In this document: in pieces, positions 26,501 through 39,198 of the stretch
Numbering within the stretch: position 1 is the first letter of the stretch
Layout of the letters: every line of letters begins with the position of its first letter
Assembly: GCA_013398295.1 (NCBI GenBank)
Contig: VZSF01006733.1
Span: forward strand, 546,923 to 610,922
Direction: 5' to 3'
DNA from: Chionis minor
Lineage: Eukaryota; Chordata; Aves; Charadriiformes; Chionididae
Length of the DNA stretch: 64,000 nt
The notes under the pieces: generated by a model
What the model saw: only the letters and a program-made list of their open reading frames with translations
Databases searched by the model: none
What the model was told of the DNA's origin: nothing
Position numbers and translations under genes: made by a program

Positions 26501-29500
26501 TACAATTTCATACTAACAAGAAAGTTTATACAATTTCATACAATAAAGACTAATTTGTACAATAGTTAGGGAATGAGATTTTCTGAACATAGACCTGTTT
26601 GGCTTGCATAACATTTATACCAGAAAATTTTTACCAATGGGATCTAAAGATTTCTTGTATTATTTGCACAATACTATCTTCCCCTCCCACCAAAATCCTC
26701 CCATGGGGACATGAATTTGCGATCAGGACTTCTGCACTAATTTTGAAGCCATTTGCCCACATTTCAGTTCAGACTTTGAAGCCTATGGAGACTTTCACTT
26801 TAGGCACATCTAATTCTGTCAGGACTATGTTAGAAATGGCATAGGTCATGCTGACAGACTGAAAACTTTCAATCTGGTGATGCCCCAACAGGTGGTCTTG
26901 CTGGTAAGTACCCAGCATACCCAGTCTGTCAACTGTACGACCATCCACACTATGACAATGCATGCAGGAAAGTCACAAAAACCAACCAGAGCTTTGTGGA
27001 ATCAGATTTTCTGTTTCTAGTGTTCTTCCTCTCTTTTAGGGACTGAAGAAGAGTGCCAGTGTTTTGCAACGTATTCTCTGCTTTGTTGGTAGTGAAGTAT
27101 GGCTACAGATCTGTTTCAGTTCAACTGAATGCCATATAGTTGCCAGCCAAATTTCCCTCCACGCGTTTTCATAATTTCATCATCATTAATTCCTCTCTGT
27201 TTAATGTACATGCCTTACATAAAGTATCACCTCAGTCTCTATCTGTAAACCATCCCCATCTTAGAACCAACACTCATGAAAAAAAATTGTTATCATTCAA
27301 TGGTGCACTTGCCATAGGTTGCTTCAAAACTGGTTTGTAGCCAAAGACATGCCAACTCCAGATGCCACTGCACTTTCACTTCTACTTTAATCCAGCAACC
27401 CACATTTGAAGATACATACATTTTAGTGGAAATCAAATACGTTCTAGCAAAACCCAAATTACTCTGCTGTCTTCATGAGTAAATCACATTAAATTCTGCA
27501 GCTTCCAATATGCCGGGGTCAGTTGGTTGGTTAACCACAGCTCAGTCTCACCAGGATGACTCAGCTTCAACCAGGACCTCTTGGTCCAGAGCCCAAACAG
27601 CTGGTACCAGCATCGACAGCAAATTTTCAAACTCCCTCCCTTTTCTGTGAGACCAGTGCTCCCCCACCTTTTTGACTGTAATTACAGGGAACATATTGCT
27701 ACATGAAGGAAAAATAGGTAGCTTTAAATTTTACAGTGACACAGAGAACATACTAGCTGTCCCTGTGTTTTATCTCAGGTCAGAAAAAATTATCTAGCAA
27801 GGAGAATTTCAAATAAACTTTTTAATATTTAACTAAGCTTATCAGGAATAGGGGAACTGGCAAGCAACAAGGTGCACTTCGAATATTGCTTGTTATTTTT
27901 ACATGACCTTTATTACTTACTCATATGAACAACATTTCAGTCTCAATCAAGAAAAGGTAAATGAGACCATTTATGTGGAAAAAAGTTATTTATATTTTAT
28001 TATTGAATACTTTATGGCAGTTTTTTACATATGCGTGTATCTGCCACATAAGGGACATGAATTATGTTTTATGTTCGTCAAGAACAAAAAAGAAAGCTAA
28101 CTGGTTTACTATTATTTGTCAATAGCTGCAAGTATGGCGTGGATTTTTTTTGACAGGGCACTGTAAAGAGTGTGTATGCAATACTTCTGGTCAAAATAAT
28201 TTTATTTAGAAGTACAAACTTGCAATACATTTTTCATTGTCGAAGTGAATGGTTAATAAAATTATACACAATTTAAGGTATATATAGTCAAATTATGAAA
28301 AATCTGTTATGGGAGAAACAGAGCTGAACTGCTGCAAGAAAAATCTGGGCTGAGAGCAGGGCAGCCAGTGAGCCGAGCAGCCTGAATGTGCCCAGCAAGC
28401 CCAGCTGTTCACCTACGTGCTACCTAACTGGAAAGCATTTACTTTTATAGCATCAGCATTTTCTCAGTGTTCTGTTACAGCAGAAAATTATCAGCTGCCA
28501 TGAACAGTTCTTTTAAATTATTAATCCAGTGCACTGTTTGCTTTGCAAAGAGACACATGCAGATTAGAGTACTCAAAGGCTTGTCTTTAGATATTTTGTT
28601 TGTAGTAGCGGGACACGGCCAGAAAGCCCCCTTTGCATTAAAAAGGACAGAGCTGATTCCGAGCTACTGCGTGGACTGAAATACTCCAAATCAAAGTTTT
28701 GTAAGTGATTGATTTAATAACAAATGTGCAAGGTGAAAGAACTCAGCTCTTCAGTTCCTCAAGCACAGTAACCTTTGTCTGTGACCTTCTGCAATTAGCA
28801 AAGGCTGTTCACAGACCCCAAGATTTGCCCATGAATTTTCCATTGGCTGTGGTGGGACATAGCCAGTAAGTACTGTTTGCGTAAGGAACTATGGAGAACA
28901 TAACAAGGACTTACTGCTGAGTCAGAGGTTTTGCAATGTGTGATCCAGCAGCTGCCTTTATTCTAAAATAGGAACTATTTCAAAGGAGCTCTGGACTGAA
29001 ATTCTTCTCAGGAAATGAAACTGTTCTTATTATCTTTAAAGAAAACGTGATAGGTGGCTGCTAGGGCCAGTAAAGCACCTTGCTTTCTCTGCAGTGCTTG
29101 GTAGAAACAGGTTTTCTTTGCTGAGTCTCCAGCTGTGCCTCTGGGAGCAGCACAGACCTGCCCACTGGCCAGCTGCACTTTCTGTAGCGCTGCTGGGAAC
29201 GGCATGCCAATATTTGTATAAACAGTTTGTTCCTGTTGTTTTACTAGGGGGCGTTGGGTGGGGGAGGGAGAAGTGCAGTTTCCAACTGTGTCTAAATTTG
29301 AGTCTTCCTGCATCTTGAAGGATAATCACATTTTCGAGTTAAGTAAGCAGGAAGTGGAATATAATCAGTGAGCAATCAGGGGGAAGGACCTGTGCTCTAG
29401 TAACATGCCTGAGTTTTGCTGAGCCATAGCTGTGGGAAATGCAGGGATACCAGAATAACTGCTCCTCTGAAACACTATCTGTGAGACCATGTGATAGCAA

Positions 29501-30927
29501 GAATTTACTACAAAGAATGATCTGCTCACCATGCTGTAGTAAAGGAATTACTATCAGAACTTACATCCCCTTATACCCAACCATAGTGTAATAAATTTCT
29601 CAAATTCACTTTTATAGTTACAAAGCATGAGAGAGAAAATAGACACAACTGAGTTCTCTCTGACTGTTCATTACATATGCATAAGCATGCTAACGCTAAT
29701 TAAATACCCTCTGCTACTCTTGCAGCTTGGTATTGCAGACCCCCATAAACCCACCGACTTTCTGATTCCTTAACAGTTAAGTACACAGAAGGATATTCTA
29801 CGCTGATACAGAGCAGACTTGGAATAAATTCCCTAGAGTCAGTAGAATAATACCATTACGACAGTAAATCAAAAAGTCAGGACCCGGCTCTCATTTTTCA
29901 ACTTTAGCAAAGCAGTGCTAAGTTTTCCTTTGGTGTCTTTCTAGACTTTGCTTTCCTGACTGGTATTTCTTGTTTGCATTACAGACAGAGGTCACAGGAA
30001 TACACGTTTTCAAATAAAAGTTTCATGCTGATCACTGTTTTGTGTATTTAAGACTGTAATTGTCCATTTTTCTGTGTGTGTGGGAGTGATGTCAAATACT
30101 ACTATGAAATGCCAAAGCATAAGAATCATAGCAGTCACTGTCTCAGTATTCAGAAAGCGTCTAAAAAACCCTAACAACAACATATCCCCTTCCCCAAGCT
30201 TTGTGTTCTCCCAGAAAAGTTCCAGATTCTCCTGAAATGATAGACTCCACTTTCAAAAAGAAGAAGAAATCTTTCAAGGTCTGTTTGATCCATTTATTTA
30301 GGGTCTTTAGGAGGAAATGTGTAAATACCAAAAAATCAGCGTGAACCGAAAAGTTGGTGGTTGTATTGGACAGAGGATCATTTCTCTGAGCAGCGAAAGA
30401 ACACATGGCTGAAAGTCAGTGCTCCTTAGAAACCTAAGAAGGCATAATCACATGCCTTCTGTTGCATTTACAAAGAGAAAGGGCTCCAGTAAGCAGCGTT
30501 CCGTAAACTGAAAGTTCAACATCCCACACAAGTAACAGCAAACCAAACCTGGAAAGTAGAGCTTGGGAGCACGCGCTTAACAACTGAAAAGAGGCTTTGG
30601 GGTTGGGTGTTTTGAGGTGTTTTATGGGTGTTTTTTCATTTTTCACCGGCGCACAGCAGCTACAATGCTGGTATAATGCAACAGAAGAGAAATTCAGACA
30701 CAGTAATGAAATTAATTCAATTCAACTTGGCAATTTAATGGGTAAAAAAAGCTTAACTTTACGCCTTCCAATATCTGTTACTGCTGCAAGGAAGGTTTCA
30801 AAACTCCAGTCCAGTAAAAATTAAAAGATTAAATTCAGGATTTTTTTACCTGAAATATCAAAATGAAAATGTTCCTAAACAGTTTGTTCAGAAGAAGTCA
30901 TTATAACAAGCCTGGATCTTCCTGTCA

Positions 30928-30972
30928 ATAGGGGTTGGATGGGACATCTAGAGATCATCTGGTCCAATAACT
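30928..30972 (-). mobile_element. possible short CR1 3'-end fragment
   Basis: GGTTGGATGGGACATCTAGA followed by GATCATCTGGTCCAA resembles the CR1 3' UTR segment seen intact at 63155-63190. The ATTCTATG tail and the coding part are absent. At only about 45 bases this may be a chance or very old match. Confidence 0.35.
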
Positions 30973-33900
30973 ACGTTAACATCAAAGTTCTAAAATTATT
31001 TTAAAGACAAGTATAAATCTACTTTGCTCATTCAAACAAGCTCCTAAAAGAAGATTGTTAAGAAACAAAATTCTTCCACAAAGTGTCTAAGTTCTCCAGA
31101 AACTTCATAAGACTTCCCTGGCTTTTATGGTACAAATCTATGCAAATAAATCAGAGGTGAGCTGACACTAAATATTAGCCTGTACTGGTTTATATCCAGT
31201 TTCTATACAACTAGAACCTTAAAGCTTACTAAAAATCATAAACATACATCATTTTAGTACAGTTCATGAACATTTTTGTCATTGTTATGCTGCTTATAAT
31301 AATGAAATACAGCACTTATTAAAAGTAAAAGCACCAGAGCAACTGTGTTTTTCTAAGTAAAAGCCATTTAGCCTCTTTCAAAAGAAGTTAAATATCTCAC
31401 CATGAAATTAAATTGCTAATAGACGTTGAAGCCGCTGTTCAGGTGAAACAGTAGAATGAAGAATTCAGAAAAGTAGCATTTGAAATTACTACTTTCACAA
31501 AGCCTCTCAGGAAATACCAAAAATTATTCATGATGCCAACCAGAAAATCCTGATGAGAAGGAACAGCCAGAGGTGTTGTTTAGTCCATTAAAGGAAATTC
31601 CCCAAACACGCTCCTCCTTAGAAAGCGATCTCCACCAGCTGTGCATAACAGGCAAATAAATTTTAGAAGCGGCATATACTGATTGAGAGAATCACAACCA
31701 AGGCAACAGAAAATCATCTATGAGAAGTGGACATCTTTGATGCTGTTTGTATCCTCCAGGAACCAAGGCACAGTATGTAAAGTGTATTCAAATTGAGGAA
31801 ATGTATTATTAAAAAAATTGTTAAGCGTTCCTGAAAAAATGGATGGATGCCAGCAATGGATGGATTCCTACAGATGTCAGCCATGTCCGTGACAATAGCC
31901 ATGACTGCATTCCTCAGTCTTACTAAAGTCCATTCTCTAAGTTTTAAGAGAGTGGGGGAAAGGTGCATTCTGGTTTTGAAAAATGTGCAGTGGGGCGTTA
32001 TTTCAGTGACAGCAATGAGCCATCAAAACAGGACATAAATGTTTATGCTCCTACTGGGAAAGGGAAAAAGGACCACTTTCCAGAACCACTGCAGGAGTCC
32101 CCAGATAACTCATACAACCAGGTATAAAAGGGAGGGTCATTGCACTAGGATGAAACAGGGATCTTCTGACTATTCCGGAGGACCAACTACTCCAGTCAGA
32201 GGTATGTCCCTGTGCTGATGAGCAAATGACAATAACCTTATATTTTACCTCTGTGAATCTTTAACACCCCTTTCTTATAATATATATATATCAATTATAA
32301 TATCTCAACCTCAGATCTGGAACATGAGGGCCAGAAGAAGAAGATCATTTGTACAGTCGAGAAAGGAGGAAAGGCGTGTTGGCATTTTGGGAGACGGTCA
32401 CTGAAAAGAGGTGCAGCAGGAACAGGTTCTAGACAGGGGCTCCACAGTACTAAATGTTCCACATAAGCAGCACAATGGTTTGCAATTGCTACAGAAATAT
32501 CTGATGAGTTTCGCAAAAGCAAACTCTCATCAGATTGGACTAATACCAATAAACATGTCATTGAGATACAGAGAAGTAAATTAGCTCACAATGAGATTTA
32601 CCTTGCCAAAAATAGATTGTACTTGAGATAAATCAATGATAGCTTGAGTAGCTGCCCACAGCCATTTCTGTCAATGCCTTTCTGAGCAACTAGATTGCCT
32701 TTTTCTTCTCTCTAACAGAGAGACTTAGCAATCACAGTTAAGGTGCACTGTAATATTAACTCGCTCCTGTAGATGATTGATTTAGTTATGGACAATGCAG
32801 GCAGTTGCTTAGGAAACCAGATACAGAAAAAAAAAAAAACAACAAACCAGCTGTCCTTCTCCCTTATCCTTGTTTACGATATTAGAGCCTTGCAAAGATG
32901 ATTTGTCCTTCTGTGGTGAGTGGGCTGGTGCATAGTGCTGGGGAGAGGAGGAATAGGAGCTCCTCCCAGGCACCAGGCACCATCCTTTATTTCCCTGTCT
33001 CCTGGGAGGCAACAGAAGCAGCAAGCCCAGCTCCACACGTTTTCCCACCAGCTTCCTCTTCCCTCCTTGTAGTGGGAGTTGCTCAGCCCCAGCCAACCTC
33101 CACCCATCCCCCAAGTCTATTTCTTGCAGTAGCAAAATCCAGTGTCAACTCCAGGGTTTGACCTGTCTCTGTGGCACATATTCAAGGTGGGGAATTGCTG
33201 TGCCAGGTACGATTAGGGTCTAGCAGGTCACTGTGAGACAACCCTAAGGAAAAATATTTGTGCCTCCAGAATAAACAAAGATGAACACTGATTGAAGGAT
33301 TAATATCAGAGCTCTTCCTATGAAATGCTTCATATAACATGTAAAAGGGATGATGCAGCACAGCATGAGGTGGGGGACAGCATAACCTGCTTTTCTCTGT
33401 AATCTTCTCTAGAGGATTATATTACCCTTATCTGTCCAAGGGTAGCTTCAAACTTTTCATTTAATATCATGTTTCCATTAGAGGACATAGCTCCTCTCTT
33501 CCTTAGAACACTACTTCTAAAATTCACCCAAACAGAAAACTTTCTTTATAGATGTATTTAATATAGATGTGTTTGTGTGTCTAACTCTATTTCAATACTT
33601 TTCCAAACAAGTGAAACAAATAGGCTTGGGGATTTCAAAACCCCCTTCTCAGTACTGCAAACTTCTCCATCTCCTTCTTTCTTAATATGAAGTGTGTGGT
33701 TTTAGTTTAGCAGTATTTTTATTTTAAAGCAATGATGTATTTGGTTTTTCCTTTAAACTCGTAGCTTTAGTCAGCTACATTACAAAGTCTGGTTAAAAAA
33801 AAATAAATAATCTGATTTCAGCTTTAAAAAACCCCACCTTTTTTGGTTTTGTTTCTAATCTCACGCCTAAGCAAAAACCTCAGAGGCAAAATGGGGGTAG

Positions 33901-34361
33901 AAAGAGCTTTTGCAGCCTCCAGAGAGAGAGAAAGAGAGCACCTTTATCAGTGTGGGGCTGGACAGGTATGGTGGTGGGTTGTGGCTGGAGGTATGGGCAC
34001 CGTTCATTATTCACATTATTCAAACGTGTATCCTGCACAGTGTATCCTCCCAAGAATTTAGTCATGTATAACCTTTGTCCATGGGAGGGCCCCATGCTGA
34101 GATCACCTGAACAAGCCACTAAAGAGGATGTGGAGAGCCCATAACCAAGATGACGATAGCATCCCAAATTCTGCTGCTGCATTGGAGCTCTCTAGTGGAA
34201 CACATGCTGCAGAGAAGCCTCCTCCTATTTTGTCTGCGTAACAAAACATACCAAAATATTGGGCTAGATTGTTATTCTGAGTCCCTGTGAAGATAAGCGA
34301 TGTACAAAAAAGTTGGCATGTTCCACAGCACTCTCTTTTTCAATACCTATTATGAGTTGAA

Positions 34362-34396
34362 CCTAACTCCCCGGAGTTAGGGAGTTAGGGAGTTAT
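34362..34396. repeat. short tandem (GAGTTAGG)n with palindromic start
   Basis: CCTAACTCCCCGGAGTTAGG is a near-palindrome whose right half continues as three copies of an 8-bp GAGTTAGG unit. This is a simple-sequence expansion. Confidence 0.75.
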
Positions 34397-34791
34397 GTTC
34401 CTCCCAGCACAATCTGGCAGAGGAGCAAGGGGAAAAGGTTTCTGCTGGGATTGAAGGTAGGGTTTCTAGATGGCCAGTACATCATGTAATTTGACTTATA
34501 TTTTTAGAATTTGGTCTAGCTGGACACAGATAAACATCAAACCTGCAAGCTCAGACTGAGCTTGAAGAAGATTTAGAATTCTCTGTTTATCACATATTTT
34601 TGCTGGTTACTTCAATGTTAGAATCATTTGAATGGGGACCACTAATGGTCCAGACAGAAATGAAACGGGACTGTTGTGGTCTGGGTTACAGGTAAACAGG
34701 AGGTGGTTAGCACTCTCGGTCAGCTATGGAGGAGTACTGTAGGCTAAAACTCTGTTATCTTTCCTGCTGCCCCTTCTTCATGTTCTCACTT

Positions 34792-34864
34792 AAACCCACT
34801 TAAACCCAGTTTCCCCAGCGAAACCCACTTAAACACAATTTCCCCAGAGAAACCCACTTAAGCG
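34792..34864. repeat. 29-bp minisatellite, 2.5 copies
   Basis: Units AAACCCACTTAAACCCAGTT and AAACCCACTTAAACACAATT each continue with TTCCCCAGxG-type ends and are followed by a partial third AAACCCACTTAAGCG. The two full copies differ at three positions. Confidence 0.85.
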
Positions 34865-35627
34865 GGGCTGCTGAGGGAGCCACAGCCCAGAAAGGGCGGA
34901 CTGAATCATTCTCCATCTTCTTCCCTTTTTTCACTGCTGTTTGACCACATCACAGGCTCTAAGACAGACCTACCTGCAAGGTAGTTGCAGCATTCAGTGT
35001 CAGCTGGGTGCTCATAAGCATCAGGTCTCCCATTTCAGATCCAGCATCAGTACAGGGCTCCAGGAGCCCCCTGTTCAGTCCTGGTTTAGCTTTGGATCCC
35101 GCTTCCTAGGTGCCATGAAATTAAGGAACAGAAGTCAGGGAAAAGATATAGGAAAGGAAGCAACACATAAAAAATTAGAGCAAAGTAGTATGTGCATTTC
35201 TACTGCATCTGTACACCTGTGAAGAAGCAAGACAGCAAAAGGTTCTGATTGATGAGCCCAGCATGCCGGGCTGGATAGAAGAGATGTACAGCAATATGAT
35301 CCATAAGCACTGTCAACAGCATTTCTGAAAGCTTTTTTGGAAGAAAAGCATGTATTTATGCCTAGAAATTCCCTGCTAATCAGTTAGTTGCCACCAATGT
35401 AAGGAACCAGCTTCTACTTTCCGTGAGCCATTAGGGACCCTGTCATGCATCACTAATGATGCTTTTTACACCTGGTTCTACTGTAGCACTTAAATGCACC
35501 AAGTGGGTACCAGGTCTTTGTTTAGAGCTGAGCAGAAATGCAATACAAACCAGTTCACAAACAACAAATCTAGTGCTGCACTGTGATTATCTTTTCTGAC
35601 TGTCTGCATACTATGTCTGCACATCAT

Positions 35628-36528
35628 GGCCAGCGGGTTGAGGTGGGTGATTCTGCCCCTCTACTCAGTTCTGGTGAGACCCTGCCTGGAGTTCTGCATC
35701 CAGCTCTGGGGCCCTCAGCACAGAAAAGATATGGACATAGAATCATAGAATCATAGAATCATAGAATCACTTGGGTTGGAAGAGACCTTCAGGATCATCG
35801 AGTCCAACAATAATCTACACTGCCAAAACCACCCCTAAACCATGTCCCTCAGCACCACGTCCACTCGTCTTTTAAATACCTCTAGGGATGGCGATTCCAC
35901 CACTTCCCTGGGCAGCCTGTTCCAATGCTTGATAACCCTTTCAGTGAAGAAGTTTTTCCTAATATCCAACCTAAACCTCCCCTGGCACAACTTGAGGCCA
36001 TTTCCTCTTGTTCTGTCGCTTGTTACTTGGGAGATGAGATGCTGGAGTGAGTCCAGAGCAGGGCCACAAAAATGATCAGAGGGATGGAACACCTCTCCTA
36101 TGAGGACAGCCTGAGAGATGCTTTGTATGAGGGGGACACAGTTGGGGTTGTTCAGCCTGGAGAAGAGAAGGCTCTGGGGAGATCTTACCACAGCCTTTCA
36201 GTGCTTGAAGGGGGCCTAGAGGAAAAATAAGGACAAACATTTTAGCAGGGTGTGTTGCAATAGGACAAGGGGTAATGGTTTTAAACTAAAAGAGGGTACA
36301 TTTAGACTACACAGAAGGAAGAAATTTTTTACAATGAGGGTGGTGAATCACTGGAACAAGTTGCCCAGAGAGGTGGTAGATGCCCCATCCCTGGAAACGT
36401 TCAAGGTCAGGTTGGATGGGGCTCTGGGCAACTTGATCTAGTTGATGTCCCTGCTCATTGCAGGGGAGTTAGGACTAGATGACTTTTAAAGATCCCTTCC
36501 AACCCAAACCATTCTATGATTCTATGAT
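35628..36528 (+). mobile_element. CR1 LINE, + orientation, split by a second CR1
   Basis: The left part, 35628-35736, reads as CR1 ORF2 (GTGATTCTGCCCCTCTACTC, GTCCAGCTCTGGGGCCC-like). After an interruption the same element resumes at about 36040 with GCTGGAGTGAGTCCAGAGCA. It then runs through GATCAGAGGGATGGAACACC and TTCAGCCTGGAGAAGAGAAG into the ORF2 C-terminus at 36250-36441 ([38 protein letters not shown]). It ends in the canonical ATTCTATGATTCTATGAT tail at 36511-36528. A 22-base insertion near 36117 interrupts the FSLEKRR region. Confidence 0.93.
35737..36039 (-). mobile_element. CR1 LINE fragment nested inside another CR1, opposite orientation
   Basis: Four copies of the complement of the ATTCTATG tail open the insert at 35737. 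The minus strand then reads [40 protein letters not shown] and [20 protein letters not shown]. The right edge at about 36039 ends at the start of the CSDRTRGNG region, a short 5'-truncated copy. The flanking + strand CR1 resumes directly, so this copy inserted later. It is the same subfamily as the CR1 at 38306. Confidence 0.92.
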
Positions 36529-38305
36529 AACATGAGACATGAGACTTCCATGAAATCTTGCTTCAACAGCTCCATTCTTGCAAAACTCTCTCTCTGGGCT
36601 CTTTGAAATTGTCATCCATTAATGAAACAATTGGAAATGGGAGGGAAGGAAGATTAGGAGCTATAAAATGAGTACATTGCCATAAATACAAGGAGGTTTC
36701 AGCCCACCACCTGTGTCTCATATCACCACCTAAGCAATGTTCTAGTTTTTTATTAAAGGCTCAACAAAAGAAGGAAACAGACAGAAAATAGCTAAACAAT
36801 TTCCTTACCTTAATAGCTGTTTTGAAGTCTTAGAGACATCCTTAAAAAGCAAAACATCCTAGGAATTTCTGAAGTAAAGTTCCATTCATAGGTAATAAGG
36901 TAATAAGGCTCACCCAAATTTATTTGCTCCTATTGTGAAAAACACACAGGATAAGATTGAGGCCACCTACTTTGGCGCCAGTGATAAACCTAAAGAGCAA
37001 TTAAGAAACTCGCCTCACAGCCCCCTATGCACTAGGGTGGACAATTCACATGATCAGAGTCTGCGTTTTGAATCTGCATCAGGTCAACAACTACATACTG
37101 AGGTAACCAGGCACTCCTCAATTATTGTGGATTAACTTCATACTCAACTTTCTACTTTAAAGCTGTTTTTGTTGACTCTGATCTCCGCTTTGAGCCCTGG
37201 AGTCCTGTTAAAAGCTGTGCATGACCACATGATTGGAGGCTGTAAGAAAAGTCCTCCACCTAAAAAAAGTTTCTGAAATCCTTGTCATTTTCTTTAAAGA
37301 AAGTAAACAGCTATGTTTTAATCTGGAATACATCATTAAGGCATGTGGTATATTTCAGTGTAACATTCAGGAAGGAAAGGGAAACTATTGTGAGGATCTT
37401 TGCAAGTAGCCAAAAAGACTACTTGAGGAAGAAAAGGACATTAAGCAAGCTAAGTATGTGCAAAGGCACAATAGGATTCACGTGACTAAGGACAGAAATC
37501 ATGTTGTTGAAACAAAATCTTCAGTTTTGCCCTAGTTCTTATAAAGACACCAGAAGTAATGAAATGTAGGAGTACATAGGACATCAAAAGCAGTTCCATT
37601 CTGTCTCTCTCAGTTAAATATGGCTGGATTTAGTATGCTGTAACAGTTTCTGGTAGAAATTAATCCCATTTGTTCCTATAAAACCAAGGGATTTCCATAG
37701 CTTTCATATATAGCTTGTCCCAGTGCTATTGCCGGTACAGTTAGAAGGTTTTCTTAAGATGTCATAGAAGCCTCCTTTGTTCTAAGTTGCGGCTATCTTT
37801 TTTTTTTTCCCCCTGACCTGAACATCTGATTTCCATTCTCCTCAAAATGCATGTTTTGCACTTTTAGACTATCACTACCATTTACACGTTTCATTTCCTT
37901 GTTAGTCTATTTTCCAAACTTAAAGAGGAATCTGATTTTTTTTTCACTATGAACATTACTTCCATAAGCTCATTTTTTTCTTATGCTTAATACAACTTCT
38001 CTTTGTTTGGTTACTTCCTGATAAACACCATAACCCCCTTGTATATTCTTTATTAATTAATAACAGAAAAATGCATCTAAGCTGTCAAAACTATTACAAA
38101 TGAAAGAATTTTCATAGTCATACTTTCACATTGTATATATTACATTAGACAAATATGTCAGAACAATTTTGCTGTATATTTCTTGTAAGAATCAGAGCAT
38201 AGTGGAGGTCTGTCGCCCATTACATTCATCTGGTGTTTGCTTACAAAGTGGTAAGGTGAACGTATACGTCTTCGTCTAGAATGCCCCTGACATTTTGAAT
38301 CAGAA
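36529..38305. other. non-coding sequence, no gene seen
   Basis: No exon or repeat boundary is recognisable on either strand. The open frames are all under 70 codons and without motif. Confidence 0.55.
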
Positions 38306-38614
38306 GATCATAAGATCATAGAATCATAGAATCACTTGGGTTGGAAGAGACCTTCAAGATCATCGAGTCCAACCATAAATCTACACTGCCAAAACCACCC
38401 CTAAACCATGTCCCTCAGCACCACGTCTACCTGTCTTTTAAATACCTCCAGGGACAGTGATTCCACCACCTCCCTGGACAGCCTGTTCCAATGCTTGATA
38501 ACCCTTTCGGTAAAGAAGTTTTTCCTAATATCCAACCTAAACCTCCCCTGGCACAACTTGAGGCCATTTCCTCTTGTCCTGTCACTTGTTACTTGGGAGA
38601 AGAGACTGATCCCC

Positions 38615-38848
38615 TGTCGTGGGTTTGGGCCGGATCGGCCCAAGCAAGCCGAGCGACAGATGTTCCCTCTCTCCTGCCGAGCAGGAGAGAGAGAAGAAGA
38701 GAGACTAGTTTAGTAAGAACTAAACTACTTTAATGAAATATAAAGAATAAAATAACAAAATAAAATAATGAAATATATACAAAACCGTATCAAGCTCCCA
38801 GGATGACAATCACGTCACCAGCAGGCACTGGGAAGTCCCAGACTGGAC
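38615..38848 (-). mobile_element. ERV LTR 3' end, cut by assembly gap
   Basis: At 38615 the CR1 stops and the + strand reads TGTCGTGGGTTTGGGCCGG. This is the complement of an LTR terminus ending in CCCAAACCCACGACA, parallel to the element at 6098. On the minus strand an AT-rich stretch with poly-A-signal-like sites (ATTCTTTATATTTCATTAAAG) lies just upstream. The other end of the LTR, and any target duplication, fall within the run of N, so solo LTR and longer provirus cannot be told apart. Confidence 0.7.
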
Positions 38849-39198
38849 NNNNNNNNNNNNNNNNNNNNNNNNNNNNNNNNNNNNNNNNNNNNNNNNNNNN
38901 NNNNNNNNNNNNNNNNNNNNNNNNNNNNNNNNNNNNNNNNNNNNNNNNNNNNNNNNNNNNNNNNNNNNNNNNNNNNNNNNNNNNNNNNNNNNNNNNNNNN
39001 NNNNNNNNNNNNNNNNNNNNNNNNNNNNNNNNNNNNNNNNNNNNNNNNNNNNNNNNNNNNNNNNNNNNNNNNNNNNNNNNNNNNNNNNNNNNNNNNNNNN
39101 NNNNNNNNNNNNNNNNNNNNNNNNNNNNNNNNNNNNNNNNNNNNNNNNNNNNNNNNNNNNNNNNNNNNNNNNNNNNNNNNNNNNNNNNNNNNNNNNNN
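38849..39198. other. assembly gap, 350 N
   Basis: A run of exactly 350 undetermined bases. It sits inside an LTR that is itself inside a CR1, so the gap was probably caused by the repeat. The true size may differ from 350, because an internal provirus could be collapsed here. Confidence 0.99.

Larger units (their letters stand above)
26501..35626. other. non-coding sequence, no gene seen
   Basis: About 9.1 kb without a recognisable exon. It holds a possible 45-base CR1 tail fragment near 30928, a GC-richer patch at about 32900-33170 with overlapping open frames on both strands, short tandem repeats near 34365-34395, and a 29-bp minisatellite at 34792-34864. Open frames of 70-108 codons carry no motif I recognise. 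Confidence 0.5.

Noticed and set aside
32809..33161. 108-codon minus frame and overlapping + frame in a GC-richer patch
   Set aside because: Both strands are open over the same bases and neither resembles a known protein.
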